26,118 nt of DNA from a virus: IMG/VR virus record IMGVR_UViG_3300027833_000195, positions 1 to 26,118 of that record. The stretch is one strand, 5' to 3'. This document shows, in pieces, positions 4,838 through 11,239 of this stretch. The notes below the pieces were generated by a model, which was given only the letters and a program-made list of their open reading frames with translations, was not told the origin of the DNA and ran no database searches. How positions within the stretch are numbered: the stretch's first letter is position 1; every line of letters starts with the position of its first letter. Both the position numbers and the translations under genes were made by a program.

Positions 4838-7800
4838 ATGTCAATAGGAAAATATTATTACGGAGCAAGATTTGTCACAAACGGTGGAGATAACACTGAG
4901 TATGTGATGGGTGACGGAACACTAAATAATGGCAGTGGTATTAACACAACTATAGGTACAGATGATGACTTAACAACAAGTGGAGCACTTGTGGTAAATG
5001 CTATAAATTTAACAAACGGAGTAGTAACAGCACATAGTACAAGGACATTGACATTAGCTCAATTAGGTTATACTGGAGATGCTAACGCAAATGAATACGT
5101 GTTGCCTTTTACTGACAATAGCGCTGACTGGAATACAGCCTATGGCTGGGGAGATCATTCACTAGCAGGATATACAGGAGACCAAGATTTAAGTGGATAT
5201 CTACTAAACACTACTGATACATTCACGGGAGCATTAACAGTCAATGGAGATATAAGAGGTTCAGGACAACAATTAATATTGAATGCTGGTGAAGCTTATG
5301 CGTATGCAACAGGACAAACAGGTGAGCATGTTTATATCAATTCAGAACAAGGTCTTGAAGTTAATTCAGAGACAAATAATTGGCAAGGAAATGGATGGGC
5401 AGATAGAAAAACAGCATTACTTAGAGGAGATTTACTTAGATTAGATGGAGAAAGTCTTACTAAGACAAATATCCAAAACTTTAAAGCAGCATATTTGTGG
5501 GGAGATCACTCAGTAGAAGGCTACCTAACTAGTGCAGACATATCAGCATCGAATGGATTAACGGAAACTGGAGGCGACATAGAGCTAGGAGGATCATTAT
5601 CAAGCGCTACGTTAATAAACACAGCTTCTGATAGTCTTTCTATATACAATTCTTCCTCAGGAGGACTTATACAGGCTAAAGGTTCAGCTGCGCATGCTTC
5701 TGGATTTGGATCAGCTGTGTTTGGATTTGGAGATTCTTCAGGATTCCTTGAAGAAGGATTCAATGCTTTCTCTGATAAATTTGAATTTGTTAGTGATAGT
5801 GGAAAAGGTATAGAATATGATGCTGATTACAGTGCAACATACACTACTAGAAGTTTAGTAGATAAAGGATACGTAGATGCAAATGGATACATATTGCCTT
5901 TTACTGATAATTCAGCTAACTGGAATACTGCTTATAGCTGGGGAGATCATGCTCTAGCAGGATATAACACTACTATTGGTACAGACACTGACATTAACAC
6001 ATCAGGATTTAATGTTATAGATAATATTTACATGACTGATGGAGTTATAACATCTACTGGTTCAAGAGCTTTATTAAATTTAAGTATAGAAGATACTAGA
6101 GCAGCAGAAAAAACACCAAATGATTATTTATCAAAAGCATTATCGCTTGATTTTACAGATGAATTTGGTTCACTAGGTTCATGGTGGAGTGGGATCACTG
6201 TAAAAGGTTGGGAAAATAATTATCAAGCATGGCAGTTAATTGGTGGGTCTGGTACAGGTGCAAACACCTCACTTTATTTTAGGCAAGGGGTAGGAACTTC
6301 TTGGGGAGCAATGAATGAAATATGGCACAGTGGTAGTGATGGAGCAGGCTCAGGATTGGATGCTGATAAATTAGATGGACAAGAAGGAATTTATTATTTA
6401 AACTATAATAACTTTACAAATACTCCAACAATCCCTACAGCAAGAACTGATGAGGAAATTAGAGACGTAGCTGCAGCACAATGGATTGATGGAACAAATA
6501 CTACAGTTGTGGTAAATGATTCAGCAAATACTATTAAAATCAATGCTACAGGTGGAGGATCATCTCTTTGGTCTTCAGATACCAACGGTATAACATACAC
6601 AGCAGGTAATGTGGGAATAGGTGGGGCTTCACAATCAGGATTTGATTTGAGAGTAGTGGGTCAGTCAAGATTTAATGATGATGTTAGATTTGATGGAGAT
6701 GTTTCAGTTGCTGGTGGCAACTTAGTAGTAAATAATTCACTTTTAGATGTAAATACAGTAGCAGGAACAGCAGGTCAAATTCTTTCTTCAGAAGGACCTG
6801 GAGGAGGAGTTGAATGGATAGACGCTCCTTCAGGGGGTGGTGGTGGTGTTACTGCAGTATCTGCAGGTGATGGATTAACTGGTGGAGGAATAGGTGGATC
6901 TGTTACTTTAGATGTTAATGCAGGTACAGGACTTTCAATTAGTTCTGACAAGGTAATTGTTAACCCAGGAGATGGACTTACGACTACCTCTACCCAAGTT
7001 ACAGTAGATAATACTGTTGTAAGAACTTCAGGAAATCAAACAATATCAGGGACTAAAGCTTTTACAGGTACTATAAATCTTGATGGTAATGGAGGGTCTG
7101 GAGGAGTAATAAAAGATTATAGTGGATCAACAGGTGCATTTAACCAAGTACTTACTTCAAGAGCAAATGGAGGTGTAGAATGGAAAACTGCGTCAACAGG
7201 TGGTTCAAGTGTTTGGTCTCAAGCTACAGGATTAGTATATATAAACGACACTGCTAATCCAGATAAAGTGGGAATAAATACTAGTAGCCCTGATGGGTGG
7301 TTGGAAGTTTCAAAAAAGACAGCAAGTGGCACTACACCTACTTTGCTATTAACTCAATCCGATATTACTTATAATTCAAGTAATGACAACTTTTTGACGT
7401 TTAAGTCTAAAAGAACTTCTGTTAGTACAGTTTATTGGAATGTAGGTCATGACGTAGGTGGAAATAAATTTGTAATAAATTACAGCACAACTACAAGTCC
7501 TTTTGCTCCAACAGGATCAAACTTTGTTCTTGATATTAACGGAAACTTATCCCTAGAAGGAAATGCAACAGCAACTAATTTCATACTTAGTTCAGATAGA
7601 AGATTAAAAGAAAACATAAAAGATGTTGATTATGATCAACATATAAAAGCTGATTGGAAAACCTTCAATCTAAAGAAAGATGACGAAGAAAAAAGATATG
7701 GTGTTATAGCTCAAGAGTTAGAAGTTAATCACCCCGAGTTTGTTAATACTGATGAGGAAGGATATAAGTCAGTTAAATATATTGATTTACTTATAGCTAA

Positions 7801-7843
7801 AATAGCAGAGCTAGAAGCTAGATTAGAAAAATTAGAGAAATAA
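4838..7843 (+). CDS. Large tail fibre with S74 self-cleaving chaperone, 1001 aa
   Basis: This is a modular fibre that ends in a peptidase S74 intramolecular chaperone domain (about residues 910-1001). The signature SDRRLKENI starts at Ser919, and Lys924 lies five residues on, the spacing of the Ser-Lys pair in endosialidase-type S74 domains. In that family the domain trimerises the fibre, then cuts itself off before the Ser. The end (YIDLLIAKIAELEARLEKLEK region) is a coiled coil, as usual for the family. Internal repeats: residues 32-77 resemble a block after residue 378; LPFTDNSADWNTAYGWGDHS (from residue 89) recurs from about residue 353; WGDHSVEGY recurs near residue 223; a GLDADKLDGQEGIYYLNYNN block matches the 496-aa fibre. 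The start ATG follows an A-rich leader with no separate promoter. Confidence 0.9.
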   Translation: MSIGKYYYGARFVTNGGDNTEYVMGDGTLNNGSGINTTIGTDDDLTTSGALVVNAINLTNGVVTAHSTRTLTLAQLGYTGDANANEYVLPFTDNSADWNTAYGWGDHSLAGYTGDQDLSGYLLNTTDTFTGALTVNGDIRGSGQQLILNAGEAYAYATGQTGEHVYINSEQGLEVNSETNNWQGNGWADRKTALLRGDLLRLDGESLTKTNIQNFKAAYLWGDHSVEGYLTSADISASNGLTETGGDIELGGSLSSATLINTASDSLSIYNSSSGGLIQAKGSAAHASGFGSAVFGFGDSSGFLEEGFNAFSDKFEFVSDSGKGIEYDADYSATYTTRSLVDKGYVDANGYILPFTDNSANWNTAYSWGDHALAGYNTTIGTDTDINTSGFNVIDNIYMTDGVITSTGSRALLNLSIEDTRAAEKTPNDYLSKALSLDFTDEFGSLGSWWSGITVKGWENNYQAWQLIGGSGTGANTSLYFRQGVGTSWGAMNEIWHSGSDGAGSGLDADKLDGQEGIYYLNYNNFTNTPTIPTARTDEEIRDVAAAQWIDGTNTTVVVNDSANTIKINATGGGSSLWSSDTNGITYTAGNVGIGGASQSGFDLRVVGQSRFNDDVRFDGDVSVAGGNLVVNNSLLDVNTVAGTAGQILSSEGPGGGVEWIDAPSGGGGGVTAVSAGDGLTGGGIGGSVTLDVNAGTGLSISSDKVIVNPGDGLTTTSTQVTVDNTVVRTSGNQTISGTKAFTGTINLDGNGGSGGVIKDYSGSTGAFNQVLTSRANGGVEWKTASTGGSSVWSQATGLVYINDTANPDKVGINTSSPDGWLEVSKKTASGTTPTLLLTQSDITYNSSNDNFLTFKSKRTSVSTVYWNVGHDVGGNKFVINYSTTTSPFAPTGSNFVLDINGNLSLEGNATATNFILSSDRRLKENIKDVDYDQHIKADWKTFNLKKDDEEKRYGVIAQELEVNHPEFVNTDEEGYKSVKYIDLLIAKIAELEARLEKLEK
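5102..5173 (+). repeat. Fibre module repeat, copy 1
   Basis: A 72-base stretch coding for LPFTD..WNTAY.WGDH...GY is repeated at 5894-5965 with about ten base differences. Shorter versions of its WGDH...GY end occur near 4011-4036 in the previous gene and near 5499-5523. Such near-identity in neighbouring fibre genes allows recombination between modules. Confidence 0.8.
5894..5965 (+). repeat. Fibre module repeat, copy 2
   Basis: Second copy of the 72-base module at 5102-5173, in the same reading frame of the same gene. It is followed by NTTIGTD and a GVITSTGSR stretch that also has a counterpart near the N-terminus, so a longer unit seems to have been duplicated with its parts rearranged. 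Confidence 0.8.
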
Positions 7844-7844
7844 T

Positions 7845-8354
7845 ATGCCAGCACCACCAGCAAATACAGTACCCAATACGACTACATTTACATTACAAAA
7901 CGTAGTAGACTCTGTGAACCCAACAACAGATGATTTAGTAGATTGTTTTGCAGATGCAGACTCTGCTCAGTTTGACCCTGCTTACGAAGGAAGTAAAAAT
8001 CAACTATTAAATTTTAGAAACTACGGTAACCAAAGTACAGGGACAGGGGTAACTGCTTTAGACAGTTCAAATTATGTTATAGGATCATATAAAACACTTC
8101 CTGGTGGAACCCTTGGTTATAAACCTGCTACGCAAAAGGCTACAGATGGAAGTGGTACAGGCTTTACAGCGAACCTATATATAGATGCTGTAAATGTTAA
8201 TGGAAGAAATCAATATGTATGGAACGGTAACTACCAGATTACAAATGCAGGAAGTGGCTATGCTGTAGGGGACGAAATAACATTTGCAATAACAGGTATA
8301 TTACCATCAAATTCAATTATTGATGCAAGAGGATATGTTGACAGTGTTGGTTAA
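7845..8354 (+). CDS. Fibre-associated virion protein, 169 aa
   Basis: This protein begins one base after the stop of the large fibre. The N-terminal half (TTTFTLQNVVDSVNPTTDDL ... FDPAYEGSKNQLLNFRNYGN, to about residue 62) resembles a module found beside fibre genes in flavobacterial phages. The YEGSKNQLLNFRNYG segment is the most characteristic part. The second half (from about residue 68) is Gly/Asn-rich and predicted beta (KATDGSGTGFTANLYIDAVN, then GSGYAVGDEITFAITG), like small tip domains. A fibre tip, chaperone-like partner or attachment protein is possible; the position in the fibre operon is the main evidence. A new promoter follows. Confidence 0.6.
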   Translation: MPAPPANTVPNTTTFTLQNVVDSVNPTTDDLVDCFADADSAQFDPAYEGSKNQLLNFRNYGNQSTGTGVTALDSSNYVIGSYKTLPGGTLGYKPATQKATDGSGTGFTANLYIDAVNVNGRNQYVWNGNYQITNAGSGYAVGDEITFAITGILPSNSIIDARGYVDSVG

Positions 8355-8371
8355 AATATATTAATTTTTTC

Positions 8372-8402
8372 TTGGTAGTTGTTAATAATTATATTAACTT
8401 TG
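8372..8402 (+). promoter_or_regulatory. Rightward promoter of the packaging block
   Basis: TTG (8372-8374), a 20-base spacer and TAACTTTG (8395-8402) followed by C make one of the best Bacteroidota promoters in the window. The predicted start near 8407 leaves a leader of about 19 bases before ATG 8426. It probably drives the chain of overlapping genes up to TerL. Confidence 0.8.
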
Positions 8403-8425
8403 CTTAATATAAAAATTAAAAGCAA

Positions 8426-8797
8426 ATGAAAGTAATTACTAAAGTACTACAAGTTAGTAAATTCGATTACTATAGAAAACATCTTGAGCTCCTAAATGTC
8501 ATACTACCAGAGGATAAATTCCCAGACAAACTATCAATTAAAGAGATAGAGGTACTTGCAGCTTTTATGAGTCAAGACAAAAATCTAATAGAAGAGGATA
8601 TGTTTAATGGTGTAGTAAGAAAAAAGGTTATGGAAAAACTTTCCTTAAAACCTGGTGGTCTTGGCAACCACCTAAAGAAAATGATTGCCAAGAATTTTTT
8701 ATCTAAAAGTGACATCACTAGAAAAATCACATTAAAATCATTCATGTTACCTGTTGTGAATAATCAAGGTTACAGACTAAAAATTGTAAAGAAATGA
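8426..8797 (+). CDS. Possible winged-helix DNA-binding protein, 123 aa
   Basis: No family is recognised for certain. Residues 36-57 (LSIKEIEVLAAFMSQDK) and 66-91 (RKKVMEKLSLKPGGLGNHLK, then KMIAKNFL) read like helix-turn-helix elements of a winged-helix fold: a helix, the turn around KPGGL and a basic recognition helix. The C-terminal part (RKITLKSFMLPVVNNQGYRL) would be the wing. The charge is strongly basic. It is first behind a good promoter and overlaps the next gene by four bases (ATGA), so the two are translationally coupled. It could regulate late genes or take part in DNA packaging; the fold assignment is inference. Confidence 0.5.
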   Translation: MKVITKVLQVSKFDYYRKHLELLNVILPEDKFPDKLSIKEIEVLAAFMSQDKNLIEEDMFNGVVRKKVMEKLSLKPGGLGNHLKKMIAKNFLSKSDITRKITLKSFMLPVVNNQGYRLKIVKK

Positions 8798-9045
8798 ATT
8801 ATATATTAGGAGTACTAGGAAGTGAAGACAAAGATGAATCAGGAAAATTGGTTTATAAAATACAAATTGAAATAAGTCAAGAAGTATATGATTGGTTAGA
8901 TAATCATGACATTGAATACACTGCCACTAGAGAAAAAATATTTTTATGTAATAATTTAAAATATATTGATCTTGGTACAAAACTAGAAATAGTAGATGAT
9001 GAAGACCTACAGGTTTTAATAATGGCTAATGGAGGAGAGGCATGA
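8794..9045 (+). CDS. Hypothetical protein, 83 aa
   Basis: I do not recognise this acidic small protein. It begins with MNYILGVLGSEDKDESGKLV and has an alternating strand/helix pattern (YKIQIEISQEVYDWLDNHDI), with no membrane segment and one Cys. It overlaps both neighbours by four bases (ATGA at each end), which ties its translation to the winged-helix-like gene before and the IHF-like gene after. A small partner or regulator of one of these is possible, but nothing in the sequence says which. Confidence 0.7.
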   Translation: MNYILGVLGSEDKDESGKLVYKIQIEISQEVYDWLDNHDIEYTATREKIFLCNNLKYIDLGTKLEIVDDEDLQVLIMANGGEA

Positions 9046-9356
9046 GTAAAGAAGCACTTAAAAATAAAGAATTAATGCACCAATTTTATGCAGAGATTGG
9101 AGAGAAATATCCTGACCTTAGTTTAGATCAGGTTAAAGAAATAGCTTATGAACCATGGAAGATGCTAAGGCAAGAAGTTGCTTCTGGAGATTATGACACT
9201 ATTAGATTAAAATATTTTGGTTCATTTCAAGTTTATGAAGGCAGAGCAAAAAGAATGTTATCTAGTTTAGATCAAAGAATGAAACTAAATAAAATTAAAC
9301 CTGAAGACTACTTTAAGTGGAAAGACCAAATTGTTAACTTTTTAAAAAGAAAATAG
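9042..9356 (+). CDS. IHF/HU-like DNA-bending protein, 104 aa
   Basis: The centre IRLKYFGSFQVYEGRAKRM (residues 54-72) fits the HU/IHF signature, in which a strand ending in GF/YFGxF leads into the basic arm. The N-terminal part holds two helices (residues 5-22 and 28-47) as in the family. The arm seems short, and the C-terminal helix (residues 86-104) is longer and basic. Length (104) is close to HU and IHF subunits (about 90-100). A strong purine ribosome site (GGAGGAG) precedes the ATG, unusual for this genome. IHF-like genes are known in crAss-like phages. A likely role is DNA bending for packaging or transcription; no direct evidence here. Confidence 0.65.
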   Translation: MSKEALKNKELMHQFYAEIGEKYPDLSLDQVKEIAYEPWKMLRQEVASGDYDTIRLKYFGSFQVYEGRAKRMLSSLDQRMKLNKIKPEDYFKWKDQIVNFLKRK

Positions 9357-9560
9357 ATGAGTAAAATAAAAGATATGTATGATGGGTTTACAAACCTATG
9401 GGCAGGTAAAGAAATACCTGGAGAAAAGAAAAGAATTTTAGCATGTCAGCAATGTCCATTTTTTAAACCAGATACAATACACTGGTGTAAAAAATGTTCT
9501 TGTAACATGCCAGCAAAGGTAAAAGCACCTAATGCTAAATGTCCAATAAAAAAGTGGTAA
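9357..9560 (+). CDS. Cys-rich, probably zinc-binding small protein, 67 aa
   Basis: Six cysteines at residues 30, 33, 44, 47, 49 and 62, with a His at 42 and a basic C-terminus (NAKCPIKKW), form a zinc-ribbon-like pattern: CxxC, then WCxxCxC, then a final CP. Similar small ACQxCPxF...WCxxC...KCPxxKW proteins occur in many phages, often near packaging or lysis genes, and remain without a defined function. The gene begins directly after the stop of the IHF-like gene. Zinc binding is inferred from the Cys spacing. Confidence 0.7.
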   Translation: MSKIKDMYDGFTNLWAGKEIPGEKKRILACQQCPFFKPDTIHWCKKCSCNMPAKVKAPNAKCPIKKW

Positions 9561-9561
9561 T

Positions 9562-10155
9562 ATGGGATATAGATATACAAAAGTAAGAGGTTACAAAGAC
9601 AAAGAATTATTAGACAGGGTTTCTGCACTAGATTCTTTTAAAGGGTTTCCAGAAAGTTATTGGATACTAGGTGTCCAATCTAAAGAAGATACCTACAATC
9701 ATTTTGACGATAAATTTTATTTATTTAGAGGTCGTAAGTTTATTATGGTCACTACAGGTACAACCAATGCAGGAACTACTGGAATAAAAAATTATGAAAG
9801 ATATAGTGACAAAGGAGTTCTCGTAGTAAAGACAGATGAGTGGTATCATGGTTTATGGAAGTATGGTATGCACAGAAAAAGAATGCCAGCTTTAAAACAA
9901 GTCCGTCCTATAAAATATTTTAGAGACTGGAACAAGAATGAGTGTATAGAAGAAATTGGTAAAGGTTATGAAGGTATGAGAGGAATTAATTTTCATACTG
10001 TAACATATCAAGGGAATGTATCACTAATTAAGAAATTGATTGGAGGCTGGAGTGCAGGCTGCCAAGTAATTAATAATGTTAGAAAGTATTATAAAATGTT
10101 AGGGTATGTTAAAGAACAACCTTATGTAACTTATTGTTTAATAAAAGAATTCTAA
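9562..10155 (+). CDS. L,D-transpeptidase-like cell-wall enzyme (probable lysin), 197 aa
   Basis: The C-terminal half carries GINFHTVTYQG (His145) and, about 20 residues on, GGWSAGCQVI (Ser164, Gly166, Cys167). This His ... SxGC layout is that of the YkuD-type L,D-transpeptidase fold, where the Cys is the nucleophile. Phage relatives with a WSAGCQV motif are often annotated as peptidoglycan-cutting enzymes. The N-terminal ~60 residues are an unassigned module. No signal peptide is seen, so export would rely on a holin; a holin-like gene starts at 25905, 15 kb away. Neighbours are close (one base before, one after). Substrate specificity cannot be told; a virion-associated role is an alternative. 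Confidence 0.6.
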   Translation: MGYRYTKVRGYKDKELLDRVSALDSFKGFPESYWILGVQSKEDTYNHFDDKFYLFRGRKFIMVTTGTTNAGTTGIKNYERYSDKGVLVVKTDEWYHGLWKYGMHRKRMPALKQVRPIKYFRDWNKNECIEEIGKGYEGMRGINFHTVTYQGNVSLIKKLIGGWSAGCQVINNVRKYYKMLGYVKEQPYVTYCLIKEF

Positions 10156-10156
10156 A

Positions 10157-10588
10157 ATGAAAGACGTAATAATAGAAGATGTACCAATTAAAAAACTAGA
10201 GCTAGACTTTAGTACTTGGTACTTAACAAAAATAATAAAGACTGACCAGGTGTCTCAGAATATGGAAATTATAAAAGATATCAGGTTCTTATGTTTCAGA
10301 TACACTGAAGTAAAATATTTTTCACAGAGACAAGTTTTTAAAGAAAGAACAGAATGGTTTTTATCTCAGGGTACAAGAGCTCAGTTAGCTGACTATATAA
10401 AAGATACTCATCCAGGTGGGTTAATAGTTATACAAGCAAAAAGTATGGATCAGTTTATAAAAATGACTGAGACTTTCACTCAATATATAAATACAAATAA
10501 AGGCAAGCCTGTAGAACAAGAAGAAGGGCAGAAAGCAGCTGTAGAGTTAGAAGTACCTAATGTAGGACTAATTAAAATTATATTATAA
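10157..10588 (+). CDS. Hypothetical protein, 143 aa
   Basis: I recognise no family. The protein is soluble, with predicted helices around residues 65-90 (RTEWFLSQGTRAQLADYIKD) and a beta-like C-terminus (VELEVPNVGLIKIIL). It starts one base after the wall enzyme's stop and ends just before the next gene, so it belongs to the same tightly packed transcript leading to TerL. A packaging-related accessory role is only a guess from position. Confidence 0.7.
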   Translation: MKDVIIEDVPIKKLELDFSTWYLTKIIKTDQVSQNMEIIKDIRFLCFRYTEVKYFSQRQVFKERTEWFLSQGTRAQLADYIKDTHPGGLIVIQAKSMDQFIKMTETFTQYINTNKGKPVEQEEGQKAAVELEVPNVGLIKIIL

Positions 10589-10591
10589 TAT

Positions 10592-11164
10592 ATGGCATTC
10601 CTGTTTATAGTATCTGAAAAATCAGTGTTCCCTAATCCTGAGACTTTATTAATAAGTCCATTTAAGGATATTTGGAAAAGAGATAAGACTAAGCAAAAGA
10701 TAAAAGCTTTAGAGGAATTGGCATACATAGAGTTTATGACATCTATGAAAAAGAGTAATCCTTATAGACAATACAAAACTGGAATAAAAGAACAAAAAAT
10801 AAGGGAGGCTATAATTACACAGAAAAATTGGAACCCTGATGAGCTTATAGCAGAGGCAATGGAAAAAGTAGTACAGTTTCACAGAGAGGCTTCTACTACT
10901 TATAACTATTATATGGCAGCAAAAAGGGCAGCAGAGAAAATGCAAAACTTTTTTATGGAAGTAGATATTACTGCTGTAAATGAAAAAACAATGAATCCTC
11001 TGTATAAACCTAGAGACATAACCTCTGCATTAAATGACACAGAGAAAGTATTGAGTAACCTTAAAAGTTTAGAAAAGAAAGTAGAAGAAGAGTTATACGA
11101 AGAAACTAAAAACAGGAGTAACAAAGAAATATCATTCTTTGCTGACCCTGAAAGTTTACGATAA
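10592..11164 (+). CDS. Hypothetical protein in the small-terminase position, 190 aa
   Basis: Almost all helical and basic, with long charged helices (residues 32-60, 84-118, 148-178) and a KSLEKKVEEELYEETK coiled-coil-like end. It lies two small steps upstream of TerL, where tailed phages usually encode the small terminase. Size and helical content agree with a TerS, but I see no convincing helix-turn-helix, so the role is inference. Its stop overlaps by one base (TAATG) the ATG of a 24-aa microprotein gene. The N-terminal stretch SEKSVFPNPETLLISPFKDI reads as a compact module before the helices. Confidence 0.6.
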   Translation: MAFLFIVSEKSVFPNPETLLISPFKDIWKRDKTKQKIKALEELAYIEFMTSMKKSNPYRQYKTGIKEQKIREAIITQKNWNPDELIAEAMEKVVQFHREASTTYNYYMAAKRAAEKMQNFFMEVDITAVNEKTMNPLYKPRDITSALNDTEKVLSNLKSLEKKVEEELYEETKNRSNKEISFFADPESLR

Positions 11165-11238
11165 TGGAATCAACAGCCACTATTTACTTGTGTGTACTTG
11201 TGGCTTTGTTTCTACTCACACTAATAGATAAAGATTAA
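11164..11238 (+). CDS. Single-span membrane microprotein, 24 aa
   Basis: An ATG overlapping the previous stop by one base (TAATG) opens 24 codons ending in TAA, one base before the TerL ATG. The peptide is MESTATI followed by a hydrophobic run (YLCVLVALFLLTLI, about residues 8-21) and IDKD. This is a textbook single membrane helix with an acidic-tailed C-terminus. Gap-free coupling on both sides inside a compact operon argues that it is translated. No family is recognised; lysis timing or membrane anchoring of packaging are possibilities. Confidence 0.6.
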   Translation: MESTATIYLCVLVALFLLTLIDKD

Positions 11239-11239
11239 T

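Noticed and set aside
5521-6600. Minus-strand frames opposite the 1001-aa fibre
   Set aside because: Antisense shadows: no promoter, no sensible protein features, and the plus-strand gene is unambiguous.
10480-11124. Minus-strand frames rich in Cys, Phe and Leu opposite 10592-11164
   Set aside because: Antisense of a Lys/Glu-rich helical protein naturally reads as Phe/Leu/Ser; no other support.
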